A stretch of DNA of 64,000 bases from Kwoniella bestiolae CBS 10118. Taxonomy: Eukaryota > Basidiomycota > Tremellomycetes > Tremellales > Cryptococcaceae. The notes under the pieces are model-generated. The model saw only the letters and a list, made by a program, of their open reading frames with translations, was not told the DNA's origin and made no database searches. This document shows, piece after piece, positions 47,544 through 60,508 of the stretch. The stretch spans positions 248,001 through 312,000 of the forward strand of contig NC_089245.1 in NCBI RefSeq assembly GCF_000512585.2, in the 5' to 3' direction. Position 1 is the stretch's first letter. Every line of letters starts with the position of its first letter. The position numbers and the translations under genes were made by a program.

Positions 47544-47901
47544 GATCACGAGTGATCATCTCACCGAGACACCGACTTCATACTTCAACGTTCGGGCCAG
47601 CTTTGAGAACAGATAATTTTATGGTTGGTCTCTCCGATCGAGACCAACCCCGAATGATGTCGGTTCGATTCGAGACTCTGAGCGATTGATTGTCAAGCTG
47701 CGAACAGACATGACGATTAACTTGAGCTTTGGGAGTATTGAAACGTGGAGTTTGATGTGGTTGATATTAGGTATGGTAGCCGTTGAGATATGTTATCTGT
47801 CCCGTGCTACCATTGTTCGCTACGCGGTTGAACCGCGTGACCTGTGAGGTCATGTCGATACAGAGTATCGGAGTAAGAGACTGGAGCGTCTTCAATTGAA
47901 G
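47544..47901. ncRNA. Candidate structured non-coding RNA or dyad-rich regulatory tract (strand unknown)
   Basis: Paired arms seen directly: GATCAC/GTGATC (47544-47557). A 10-bp stem GGTTGGTCTC/GAGACCAACC with 7-nt loop (47623-47649), enclosed by TTCGG/CCGAA (47591-47595 with 47650-47654) and ACCGAC/GTCGGT (47571-47576 with 47659-47664). An 8-bp stem ATGGTAGC/GCTACCAT (47773-47813) with inner AGATA/TATCT. ACGCGGTT/AACCGCGT (47822-47838). TGACCT/AGGTCA (47838-47852). CGATAC/GTATCG (47856-47870). A 12-bp palindrome (47890-47901). No known RNA family was recognised: tRNA, 5S, U1-U6, SRP and RNase P signatures were looked for and not found. Confidence 0.35.
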
Positions 47902-48757
47902 TCGGCTTTCAAGAGCTATAGATGAGATAAATCTGGGAAATGGTCTAAAAAAAATATAACGTCAGCTTTTGACCTTTTCACTTTACCTTTTGCGCTGATG
48001 GGCAGGGGGTGCTTCGTGATTGAGGGCCGAAGATTCCGGGGTGGGTGGGATGTCTTCAGATTTGTAAGCGGTCTAAATCGCTATGGATCAGTTTTGGGTT
48101 GAAGGTAAGATACGGAAGTGAATTCATACATTTCGGTTTGGATGGTGGATGAGGTGGTGGCGAGGGACGAGAATGCCACGAAGTCGGTTGTGGCTGTGAT
48201 CTCTCGTCAGCATTGTTTCCAGTATAGCTTACAAAGTCAGACTTAGGAGCAGAGGGAGCTAAACGTGAGCTTAGTCGAAGGAGGGAGGGTGAAATATCGG
48301 TTTGTCGAGGATGATCCTGTTGGAATGTCGGTCAGGTGGTGGGATTGTTGGATCGTCCTGGTACTTGATGTTGAGATGACATGATTGGCAGGGGCGTAGT
48401 GACAATTTGCGGAAGATGAGTTGATCTTGATTTGAGTTGGTGGTTGATTCTGAGCTTTTGATAGATATGGGAAAGAGAAAGAGAAAGAGGAAGATGATCA
48501 AGTCGAGTTGGATGGTTTATATATGTATATATATGTATACCCATCAGTACACTGAAGGACAAAGCTTAAAGGTCAGTTCTCAAATCTTACGTAATTGACT
48601 CATCGTGCTAGCTCCGGTTATCTCGGCGTGGAGTGAATAACCGACAACTATTCAACCAACATCAATCAACAATACTAAGAGTAGTCATCTCTTTTTCACC
48701 TTCTGTATCCATCTCATCTTCAGTGGAACACTACCCAAAGCCATAGTCAAAGTCAAG

Positions 48758-50119
48758 ATGGAGATCAACAGCCTCTTTGATGTCAAGGGAAAGGTATGTG
48801 TCGACTCTGACTCTCGTTTGAGACATTGACAAGCGGTATGGACTAATCGCTCATCTGTACAGATCGTACTCGTTACAGGAGGTGGTCGGGGCGTAGGAGA
48901 GATGGTGAGTCGGTATTCATTTTCTCGGGGGATCTTCATATGTTGACGATCATACATGCGTAGATAGCAGCAGGGTATACAGCAAACGGGGCGAAAGTAG
49001 GTCAAGGATAAGGTAGCTCTCTACAGTGTATTGCAGGGCTGATTTCGAATACCGTTCAGGTCTACATCTCCTCTCGAGATGCTAAAGCCTGCGAGGAGAC
49101 AGCCAAAAGGCTGACGAAAGAAGGTCCAGGGGAGTGTATAGCCATACCGGCAGATCTGTCGAAATATGAAGAATGTGAGAGGGTGGTGGCAGAGCTGGAG
49201 AAGAGGGAGAAAGGTAGGTCATCTCTTTGATGCGCAATCCTCGTCGTCGTGGCTGAGAAGAGTTCGCATCGGCATAGTACTTCATATCTTGGTAAGCCAT
49301 ATTGACTATGTCTAAAATATATGACAGCTAATAATGTGTACTGGGATCAGGTCAACAACTCGGGTGCGACATGGGGCGAAGACCTATCCACCTACCCCGA
49401 CTCTGCATTTAGCAAATTGATGACACTCAACGTTCAGCGGGTATTCACCTTGACGCAGAAACTGGTACCGTTGTTGAGTAAAGCGCAGGAAGAAGGTTTC
49501 GTAGGACGAATTATCAATGTGAGTCTGCAGTATGCTGCTAAGTCGTAATGTACAGTATGAATCTCTCGATGTGCATTGCTAATCTGATCGCTTCTCCCTC
49601 AGATCGGCTCAATCAACGGTGTCAATCCACCAGGTCTGGAGACATACGCATACTCGGCTTCAAAGGCAGCCTTACATCAGTGAGCGGATCCCTCTTAGAC
49701 TGCATACACATTGAGAGCCCATCTAGAGATTTACCACGTTTGTTTTGCCTTGTACCCAAAACTGACGCCTCATAATATAGACTATCCAAACACCTCTCAA
49801 CCCGTCTCGGACCCTCTATAACAGTCAATACCCTCGCCCTCGGACCATTCAGAAGTAAAATGATGAAATTCACCTTGGACAACTTTGAGAGAGAGTTGGC
49901 GGAGAGCTTGCCGATGAAAAGGATCGGTGCGCCTGGTGATGTCGCTGCGGCTTGTTTGTGGTTATCCTCCAAAGGTGGAGAATGGGTGACTGGGTGAGTT
50001 TCCCAAGGCACCTACTACTGGCTTTTTCTGAGGGAGAAGGGGCGCTGATGTTTGTGGAGAGTAGAACGGTCATTCCCATAGATGGTGGATCGCTCGTAGC
50101 TACACAAGCGAAGTTGTAA
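48758..50119 (+). CDS. Short-chain dehydrogenase/reductase with peroxisomal PTS1 tail
   Basis: Nine exons: 48758-48793, 48863-48904, 48964-48996, 49060-49213, 49278-49291, 49351-49518, 49603-49679, 49781-49993, 50065-50119; 263 residues. The cofactor motif is VLVTGGGRGVGEMIA (TGxxxGxG), followed by the NNSG loop. The catalytic set is N (LNVQRVF), S (GSINGVN), Y and K (YAYSASKAAL). IDGG near the C-terminus is typical of 3-oxoacyl-reductase-like SDRs. It ends ATQAKL, and AKL is a canonical PTS1, so peroxisomal location is likely. The substrate is not determined. Exon 5 is 14 nt (codes LHIL), and without it the frame and NNSG spacing fail. PEX1 and the damaged AKL-ended oxidase are in the same window. 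Confidence 0.92.
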
Positions 50120-50411
50120 ATTGCCAAACGGAGGATGAGTAATACCTTGTATATACCAATACGGATGCACCTGCACATGTACATTATAAGGGCGAGCGCT
50201 CAAATCGATGCATTTGTTCATCCTGATCGTAAAGTATATACAACATTGTCCAAATGGAATAGACAAAAGACCAAAGAATGCCGTAGTTCAGTATCGTATG
50301 CAGGTCATAGAAAACAAGAAACAATGCTACAAAACAAAACAAATATTATATCGAGAGAACAATATGGTGTTGTGTTCATCTTGTATATTTTGGTGTCGGT
50401 ATTCAGATGGA

Positions 50412-53400
50412 CTAGCCAAATGACACTGAAGGAGTCTGAGTAGGGTGCTTTCGATCCAAAGATGAATTGCTCGTAACTCTAGATCTGGATCTTGATAACT
50501 ATCATTGATCCTATCAATCAGCCTTCCACCCTTTGTGAAAACCCGGTCGACTCAACTCACCTCATCAGTCGAGTGGTTATGATGTTTTCCCACTCCAAAT
50601 TTCCCCAACAGCCCCTTGAGCCCTTTCTCCCTATGTTCATGTTCATCCTCTTCCTCGTCCGACTTGACCCCCCCATTAGATCTCACCGATCTACTTCCAC
50701 TTCCACTCCCATTGGTCGAGAATGTCGAAGGTGTATCAACCTGATCTTGAGGTATCATCATGGGCGGAGATGTCTCATGAGAGTGAGAGGGGGAATGATG
50801 ACTTCTCACACTACCCGATTTGATCCTTTCCACTCCAGTTTCATCTTCGCTGAACGGTTGGGACGTGGAAGTGGACGTATGGGTCGTAATGTGTTTTAGA
50901 GGGGATGGGAGGTTGTTACCGACAGCTTTGGTAGTTCGTTCAGTGAGGTTTCGTAGCGTCCTCTTGGATCTGAATAATGAAGTCTGCTTGAAGATTTGAG
51001 GGATAAGTTCGCTCCATTGTGCGAAAGCTGCCGATTTGAGATCTGCAATGAACCAGTCAACATCAGTATTACGTTTCGGCGAGAGAGGAATGCTTCACTC
51101 ACCCTTCTTGACATGTTCGAAGATCTCCTCGGGCACCCAATATTTGCCGGTATAAACCAGATCGGGAGCCTTGAACGAGAAGTTCGCACATTCCGGCATA
51201 CTCAACGTACTGTGTTTTCTCGTATCGTCGCGCTATGAGTATCATCTTCATCAGCTCAGTCCCATAATGATCTCAGAAGGGATATACAACTCACAGTATA
51301 ACTCAACGTCAAGTTCATCCTATGAAAACTAATCTTCCCAAAATACCTATTCGTCGAAGCTCTCTCCCTCATCTCTTTCGCATCATCGTTACTCCGAGAA
51401 TTACCATACGTCGATATAGTTTCAACATCATTATGCGAATTTATCGAAACCTGGGATCTAGATCTAGACAGGGGGTAAAGCTCGTTTCGCGTGGAGGAGG
51501 CGACAGATAAATCATCGGTAGATAAGGTCGCTCGGGACGAGATCGATCGAGTATCCGCCTTGCCATTCAGAGGCGAGGCGTTGGCGTTGGGTGTAGAAGA
51601 TCCATTTGTATGTGAAAGTTGCTGTTGGGCCAATTTCGCTTTATCCCTTCTCCTCCTTATCCTATCGGAGAAGATATAATCCACCACTTGATGGCCCATC
51701 TTCTCCTCTATACCGAACCTCACACTTGCCAATTCAACATCCACCTCAGGGAAGACAGGTATCCCTCCAATAGGCGGGTATGAGCTCCAATAGACTTTCG
51801 CAAAAACCGATTTGGCCTTCTTCTTCCAAGAGGAATTATCCTGACTGACAATCATCCCTTCGAACTTGGCGTCGGGGGCCAGGTTGTTCACCTGGACACT
51901 ACCCAGGACAAGAGCGCAGTCCGTCGATCCATTCTTGTTATTGCTATATGAGCATAGGGCTGAGCTCATCGTAACCTGCGCTAAGGATGAGATACAATCT
52001 TCTTTGAGCATCCTCCACGAAACTTCCCGAAGTCGGATATCCAATCTCAAGGCGTTCTTGAGGAAGGCTCGAGCGTCGTCTTTGGCAAGTGTATTGGCGA
52101 TCATAGCGTTGATGGTGTAAAGACTTTCATACCCTTCTGCCAAGTCCGCACGAATCTTGAATAATTCGTCTTTTCCCGCTTCCTCGAGTTTCTCCAAGTT
52201 GGTTTCATACCCTCGCTGAAGCTCCATGAGATGTCGCATAGTCTGCTGTAATGTGTGAATATCAACAAGCAGTCGATTGGTATCTCGATCGGAGGAGTCG
52301 AACTGTCGACTGAAATCTTTGACAGCTTGATTTCGATGCTGATGATCCGGGTCAGAGTAGATGAGCAAGTCGGTGATGATGGTGTAAAGCGCATCGTAGT
52401 GCTTGGAAGTGGCGAAAAGCTTGATCTGCGGAGTGATGATAGTCATGAGATCCTATAGTGGACGCATCAGCAATGTCTTGGGCATGGCAAGGGCAAGTGC
52501 TCACCTGATGTATCCTGAGATGTTCAATGGGATCCCCATTCTCATTGATCGCTTTCGGCCATTTCAATTGTCTAGGTATCCTAAGTCGGTTGAATTTGTC
52601 GTACGAACCGGCAAGGTTAGTTCGAAGGAGAATTCGATCGTAATCTGTCGCTTGACTCTTGGCATCAAGGAAGATTTCTAGTGGTACGAAATCCAAACCT
52701 CGGGAGATTGATCCTGACCGTTCTCTGTTGAGGGCTTCGGTAGTGGGGTAGAACGCTTGAACTTCTTTCAAGAGGGCGTATGTCCTATTTTAGGATATGT
52801 CAGCACGTCACGTAATCAAGCGAGCGTGCTCAGCATGTCAGATAGCTCAATAAGCGTGCGACTCACCTAGTAAGTACATCCGAAGTCATATCATCACCCG
52901 TCTCAGGATCTTCCACCGAGAACCTCTTGATCGAAGCCTCCTGAACAGCCAAGAGGACAATAGCACTTTCCGTTGCGTTACTTCGTAATGCGATCTGAGG
53001 CTTGAATATCGATATTTGCAACTTCGGTTTCAATGTGCATTCAGCAGGTAAACCAAGACTGGCAGTTCGGTAGGCAGCGGGGTTATTATCGATATTGAGG
53101 CATTGGAAGATGGAGTCGAGAGGTTTCTCAACGAGTGAATGCGCTAGCTCGCCGACCATATCTTCCGGGACGTTGTTTTCGTGGGTCTCGCTATTATCCA
53201 AAGCCTCCAGGAATCGTTTTCTTCGGCGGATGAATTGTTCTCGATAGTTTCGTAAGGATCTAAGTCACTACTATCAGCTGATTGGTAATTACCGATGGGG
53301 ATACAAACTTACACGTGAGATACGTGATACTCCTCCTTCCTTCGATCACTGACGGAGTACATATACGCCCATAACAGCGGTCTACTGAGATCGTTGTAAA

Positions 53401-56400
53401 ACAGTCTTGGTGAGTGAACCTCGATAGTATCCTGGAAAGGTCTCTCGAGGGACTTCCGTTTACCGGAATCATCATACTGATCAGGATTATCGCGTTCGAT
53501 ATCTATCAAGTTCTTCTGAAGCAAGTTGATAGCATTTTGGGTGATCGCCTGGTCATTCTAAGATCGCAAATTCCCATCAGTTCTGCTTCAGGTAGGTGCA
53601 AGTGGGACACTTACTCGATATTCCGCGGTATTAGTTGTGGGATAACTATCCAACCTAGCTTGCAACTCGGCTATTCTCTTCTTGACGATCCTCTCATCCA
53701 CTTCAGCTCTGGTCTCAGCTTCATCGAGATAACAATGATGAGTCTTCTCAAACCCGAATTTACTACTTTCTATCCCGTGAGATCTAGAGGTTCCATTACT
53801 ATTGTTACCGTGTTTACCATTCTCATTGAGATCGTTCGTATTGGTCCTTCGACAGAAATACACATGCGGACAATCACCGAAATCAACAATCTCAACTTGT
53901 GGATCCTCATCTAACGGTTTCCTATCCGCGTCGATATAGTCGGTAAGATCGAACCATACCTTGGTCTCTTGAGGTAATTCCGATGCGCGAGGCAAGGATT
54001 CGCGAAGCTGAGGATCAAGTCTGACTCGTTCGATGAAGTGGGCTCTTATACCTTTGATTGTCAGATCATCGGCGACTACATCGGCAGCATAGAGTGGTCG
54101 ATGAGTGTTGGCTCTGAACTCTTGAAGCTTCTCTTTATACTCCATCTTCTCTTGTAATCGCTGATGAGCATCGAAGAGTAGTCGTCCAGCTCGCACTTTG
54201 ATACCTAATGATTCCGATTTTCCTTGAGCCCACAATTCCTTGGTGACCTGAGGGTAGATGTGGGATACGTATAATGGTTTCAAGTCGAAGCGGTACTACG
54301 ATTGTCAGCTATGTTTGTTATACTGTAAACTTACCTTGAGCGTAGCAAGCGGTTTACTCTCCTTCTTAGACTTCCTTCGGGACCCGATATACAAACTTCC
54401 AGGTGATCCGCCCTCATAGGGACCTTCACGGGTAGGCAACCAGGTAACATGGTTGAACAATCTCCACCATCGGAGGAAATGGTGCATCGCTTTGGGAGTG
54501 CAATGGAAACTGTTGACATGTGCGGGGTCTTCACTTTCGAGTCGTTGCTCGGTGAAGGGATGCGTAGGAGCGATAACCGAGACTGAGAAGTGGGTGTAAT
54601 CCGATCGGAATCCTTCGTACGAATCGACGGGCTGGTAAGATGCGATCAGCATTGGTCTCAACGACATGAACAGGACTAAGTGCAGTGGTCACAATGACAG
54701 ATTATGAAAACAGCGTGAGAGCCAAACCACAACTCACCCTTCCAACCCTCTCTTCCTCCTTCCGTATAGCCTCCGGGCTCCTCAAAATGACCTTCTGATG
54801 CGGCAGAAAATCAAACATCCTACACTTCCTATGCAGGTGATTATCCTCATCTCCACACCCACAAGCGCAATCCCAAGGCCTGCAGGTCCGTTCCCGACCA
54901 AAGCCAAAGCCAACTTTCGTACCATTCACAAACTTGGCACATGGTTTGGTATATCTTCGATTGATCAGGGAAGATTCCGACTCGTCCGTTCCGGGGGTAA
55001 TGGTCGAGCCTGGCGAGGGGGTGTCGTCTGATCTGGTAGGCGAACCTGTCGCGGCGCTATCGTTGAGTGCGGTGAGACTGTGGCGAACACGATTTAGCAT
55101 CAGCGGTGATCGTCGACGTTTTCAATGTTCCGAATTCACAGGGGATGGTTGCACTCACTCTGGAATAGCTACAAGCAAATTATCCGCAACAATCTGTACA
55201 GCTTCTCTATCCTCATTCGGTTGGTTGATCAGCAACTTCGTATTACCTTTCCAAGCCAGTGCGAAACCTGCACCTAAGCCTGTGAGCTGGTATGGGTCGA
55301 AGGTACCTAAATGTTGATCTAATCAGTACAGCTCTCACCACAACGTAGTCTAGATACCACTCACCTTTCAAATGCAAATGTACCGGTCCCTCAAACTCCA
55401 CGATAGGCTTGAGATGACAAATCAACCTCATCTTATCGACAGCACCCAATTTAGGCGACGGATCTCTCGGGGGATGAGAGAAAGTTTCAATGACTTTTAC
55501 GAAATCCTGAACTCCAAATTGGTATGACATTCCCCATGTGAACTCGGTGGTCTTCTTCGAATTGACTTTGAAGCGAGGTTCCCCATACATCTTAACAGGC
55601 ATGATAGTCTTCGCTACATCTATACTGAATCCTTCGAGATTGGGTCCACCACATTCTTTCGGAAGGATCTCGACGGGTACGTAGACTGTCGAATCGTCAT
55701 TTGCAAATTCCTCTGCAATAATTATGGTACTGGTCATTTGGAAAGTAGGTGAAATCGTTCCATTTTGCGAAGGGACACAAGGCGAAGGTTGAATCTTGAG
55801 CATGGGCAAGGGGTAGTCCCGTAATGTACACTTCGCTTCTGACATTGTCCAATCGAGTTTGAGCGGAACCATCAAGGAGAATTCTGTGCCCTCATCAAAT
55901 GGCGATGACACTTTGCCCATATATTCTATAATCTCTTTTCGATCTAGTCCCGGATCAGATACCGAAAAATTAACATTCTGGAATGTCGCTCGGAACAGCG
56001 GAGCAGTCTGACTGGAAGGAACGATATTGATGGGTAATTTGATATTCGGTCCACACCCATGCATCGGCTTTAGGGTTATGGCTTCTCGTCTTCTCTGTTC
56101 ATGCTTGGCAGCTCGCATTCGTTTGATCCAGTTGTTCGCCAAATACGCATCGAGCCTTTGTCGGGCATCTTCAGCGTCTACAGTGGCTTTCTTGGTGAGT
56201 TTAGGTTCAGGTCGATTAGATCCGCTATTATGTAAACTGTCTTCGGAGGACGAGTTCGAGCTGTTCATGAGTGCGATCTTCTTCGCAAAAGCGTCTTCGA
56301 GTGAGTTTCGTTTGGCCTGCTCCAAGAATCCGGCTCGCCAAATCAAGTTGAGGTTGGTATCCGCCGCATCATCTTTGGCTTCGAATGACATATAACCTAT

Positions 56401-59400
56401 CTCGAGGCAGATATTGGGTACGTGTTTGGGCTCTTCCGCCAAAGAAGTATGTCGAGTGATGAATTCGTTGGACTTGAAGAAGTTCCGTAAGATGACCTTG
56501 AGAGCTTTGATGGTCACGTTGATATCGAGGATGAGACTGTTCATGAGGTATTTATGAGGTATCCTGACTCGGATTGCCTCAATCTTCGGATTAATCACCA
56601 AAGGAGCACCAGGATCAGAGAGGTGTACTGCTAATTTCTTGATTCTGCCAAGTTCTTCCCAGTCTCCAATTACCGTGGGACTGGGCACGTAGACTAATGC
56701 TTGATCGGCAGAGACTGATAGGCCTTTAGATGGTGGTTTGGTGATGGATACGTGGGACGAGTAAACGTATATTTGCTCCTTGAGTGGGAATGCGAAGTGA
56801 GCAGTGAGGTTAGGGATCAAGATGCTAATACTGAAATTACTGGGTTGCCGAGGCGTATTGTCGATACCTTTAGGTCGCTTCCAACCGTTCACGAGCTTTC
56901 GCAAGGTAAGAGCTGTGTGCAAGTTGGAATAGAGGTGGGAGTAATTGCTGATCACGCCGACGTTGTCGAATCGAGCCGTAACTTTGAACTCGGTATCGAC
57001 ATCTGCTTTGGTCTGCTGGATGGTGAGGTGTAATCGAGTGTTCTTGATTCTGAGCCAAGGTCGCTGCGCTTGTTCCGTGCCAGTAGCCTCAATGGGAGGG
57101 ACGTTATAATCGAGTCTTGGTATATAACTTTCTAAGGATGGAAGTGAAGTTTCTCGTCTTCGATCTTCGGGCCATGATTGGATATCCTTATCCCTCAAAG
57201 CTTTGAGCCGCGCCCATAGTCTCTGTGATCCCCAATGACATTTGTCATCCTTGACGTCATTAGGTGGTATAGCTTTGACCACCAACTTCTGTCTCGTTCC
57301 ACCTCTCGCAGTAAACCTTTGACCATTGTAAATAGGTTGAACGACGAGGTCTTCAACCACAAGCGATGTGAGCGCTGCTGATCCGTCGTTGGGTCTATAC
57401 CTGCTTGCGAAAGCGAGTGCTTGAACAGTGATATCTTCAGGAAGGTGCAGCTTGACTCGGGTAGGAGCAGTGAGTTGATGTCGCCAAGGGAAGGCTTGAG
57501 CGTAATGCCTATACAAGGCATACTCGAATACAGCAGAAGTTTGTATCCATGTTCCTCGTACTGGTGGGCCATTCTTCGTGTCGAGGGAAGGATTGATATC
57601 CTCATGACCGACGAAAAGGTTGATATTCCCTAGGGAAACTCGCGCTGACATACCGGATGGCAGTCGTGCAAGTGGTGATTTGTTGCTGGTTGTCGACGAT
57701 GAAGAATGAGAGGGTGATCCCTGTTGATGTGCCTTACCCATCGCTATCAGGGCGTCAATCACATCCTTTCTCCAGAGATTGATATGTATACCCTCATCTA
57801 TACCCAGGTCGAGACTGGACGACAAAGAGGACCAGTCAAAGGAAGTCGATTCCAAGAACCCTCTTCCATCGATGACTTCACGTCGACCGAAAACGTCTCC
57901 GCCTACCATCCCATGCATCCTGCCTACAGTGGCAAGTTCCGAGAACCTGTCATCCGACAATTTGATTTTGATTCTGATCGGCTCGATGTTCATCTGCGCA
58001 TCACCTCTAAGGCAAGTCGAATAGTCCTCGTACAGGAAGGCAGTCGGTCGATCAGGCGATCGTCTAGCTTCAGGTGGAAGATCCGCGGATGCAACGGCAA
58101 GACTGGGGCATTTGAGCTTATTCCTACTTTCTCGTATCTTCTCCTCATCCTCGAACGCCTTTTTGGTGGTAGCTTTATCACGTCTTCGACCAATCAAATC
58201 GGAGAAAGCGGTAAAGCAGCCGAGATGTACACCGTCCGAATCGAAAGTGACAGCCGTTGTGTTTTCGGACAGTCGATCAGCGAGATGAGCTGAGATATGG
58301 CCAACGTCGAAGACCATGCGAAGTCGGGGTGGCAGGTTATGCTGGGATTGTTGTTGAACGTGATCCACAGCTTCTTGAGCTTTCTCCTTGGGATGTGTAA
58401 GTCGCCATGCGGCAGCTAACTCGTGGAGAAGCTGAAGGTCGATAGCGGTATTGATCGACCCGACTTCCCCTCTGAGAACAATCAAGGCGAGATTAGGGTC
58501 GCTAGAAAAGAGGAGTTCTTCTCTTTTCCAGCCGGCAGGTCTCCAGGATGAGAAACCATCGAGGGTACCATTCTGAATGACGAAGAGCTGGCTTTTCTCC
58601 TCGGATGTTTCTTGCGGCGCCAGGCAATCGAGATTGATACTTTCCCAGCTAATCGCAAAGCCCACACCACGTATCTTGGAATCTGGATTTGAATTGGTGC
58701 CGAATGCGTTACGAGCTCGTTCATTGTTGGATGAATCGGCTGCGATGAGAGTGAGGTCCAAGTGAGTGAGATCGACAGATACGGTGTATCGGTCAGGAGA
58801 CGAGGGTGGGGAGCCGAAGTGTTTAGAAGAGTTGGAAGGAGATGAAAGGTAGTGAACCACAGTGAACTTCTGTAGATTCACATTGACTGATTTGATGGCT
58901 CGGAGAACGGTCTACAGGATAGATATTAGCTCATGACTATGTCTAATAGAAGGAACTCACCCTTGACCATCCTCTCGAACTCCATCGACTAGATTTTATT
59001 TGTACCGGTCGCTTCTCCGCCTTTCGTTTATGTCTCTTAGCCATGTCCAAGAGTTTCTGCACTCCCTCAATTTTACCTGTTATCTCTCCTGCTTGGACTT
59101 GTCCTTCGAGCGTGTCTTCACCCCACAATCCTTTCTTCGGACCGAAACCTAAGCCAAGAGAAGCTTTCGTCCGTCCACTGATCCCCATGAAACATTCGTA
59201 TCCGTCACTGGATATCGAAGGTAGGTGAGCTGCGGTGTTATGGCGAAGTAAAGCATGAATGGAGCGGAATGATGTTGAGTTTGACAGTGGCTGAGAGGAA
59301 ACATGCTGGGAGTGATGAGTCGATGACGATTTCGGTTGGACCAATCGGACGTTCACTACAGACGCTGTTCCAACGATTGAACCGTACAATCTTCCCGTCA

Positions 59401-60508
59401 CTCTGTTCCAAACATAACCGGCAGTAGCACTGGTACTACTCGAAAAGACTGAAGCTCTTCTTCTGGCGTCGGCCAAACGAGAAGTTGATCTTTGTCGATC
59501 GGGTATGCCCGCCAAGATGGGATCGGGGACAGCCAGAGACCCGAAAGTAGGTGACATGGGAGGTGAGCTGACAGGCGACCAGGGAGGTGAACTGGGCGGA
59601 GAGAAAGTTAAAGGTGATTTTCGCCCTCTTTCGGCGATGGATGGAGAGTAAATGAGGGGGTTCTGTCGCATGAATTCTTGACAGCCTGCTTGAGGGGATG
59701 GGGTAGGTGTATTGGCTTGATAAGCGTTGGTAGCTTCTGCTTCTGCTACACCTTGGAAGTTGATCATGGCTCCGAAACTGAATTCATCGAAGACCAACTC
59801 GATATTGTCGAAATCTTCTAAGATGATTCGGCAGTTCTTGAGCTCGAGGGAGAGGAGTCGAGCAAATCCGGGGATGTAATGGATAACAACTTGAACAATC
59901 CAAATGAAGTTTTTAACCAGGACGCCGTCTGCTTGGAACATAGAGCGAAGAAGGGGCGGCAATCTGGATCTGAGCGGAAGTGTTGTCTATCGAATGCCAT
60001 ATAAGCGAAAGAGGTACGACGGGGGGGAAGGAGGGGGGAAGGTAACAAGACTCACTCCTGTAGGTCCATTGGACTGCGGCGTTCTTCCCGCACTGCTCCT
60101 AGCCCTTACCACCACATCCTCGACCCTATAGACGAAGTATCCTACACCTTCCGCTTTCCTCCCTCCCCATCTCCATGCTCCACTTTCCGCTCTGACATTA
60201 ACATTGTCCTTCTTCCATTCCAGCCCTCGGAACGCACCTACAATACTGAATCTTGATGCGCGGGCTTGCGGGATCTTATGGCGGATGACCCATGGCCAGA
60301 GGATGTAATATTGAGGTAAGAGTGAAGGTATGACGAGGTAGAATGTCCATTTGATGCTGAAGCGGGTGATTTTCCACCATATCGATAAGATTGAGAAGAG
60401 AAGGTAGAAGGGGGATGAGAATCCTCGAGTCCATATGAGGAGCAAGAGGACGAGGATGGTGGATGTCAGATATATTTGCGGATGGGCAAGTTGCGTTGAC
60501 AGTGACAT
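50412..60508 (-). CDS. FMP27: Bridge-like lipid transfer protein, FMP27/BLTP2 (Hobbit/SABRE) family
   Basis: Giant rod-shaped lipid conduit at ER-plasma membrane contacts. Fourteen exons in gene order: 60508-60056, 59986-58961, 58911-55365, 55306-55159, 55077-54738, 54631-54335, 54295-53615, 53557-53313, 53259-52867, 52784-52505, 52452-51295, 51232-51103, 51042-50561, 50498-50412; about 3088 residues. All phases agree. An N-terminal membrane anchor (ILVLLLLIWTRGF) is followed by FRGLEWKKDNVNV. Family blocks include CRMFDFLPHQKVILRSPEAI, DSYEGFRSDYTHFSV, WRLFNHVTWLPTREGPYEGG, FDLKPLYVSHIYPQV and FSFKAPDLVYTGKYWVP. The C-terminus is Ser/His-rich. The last exon (ending VSFG) is favoured over readthrough into an intron that stops at 50552. 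A GTPase or enzyme motif is absent. Confidence 0.9.

Larger units (their letters stand above)
46815..48757. other. Long intergenic region with structured tract
   Basis: This 1943-bp gap holds no open frame that looks like protein. It contains a 3'-flank hairpin (46946-46988), a dense series of hairpins or palindromes (47544-47901), purine-rich tracts around 47330-47520 and a short AT repeat near 48521-48545. Confidence 0.5.

Noticed and set aside
47659..47675. GGTTCGATTCG, resembling a tRNA B box
   Set aside because: No A box, acceptor stem or anticodon arm can be formed around it. It overlaps another helix arm.
48521..48545. AT-rich repeat as a replication origin or transposon end
   Set aside because: Only a short TATATG microsatellite. 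No inverted terminal repeats, target-site duplication or transposase frame is nearby.
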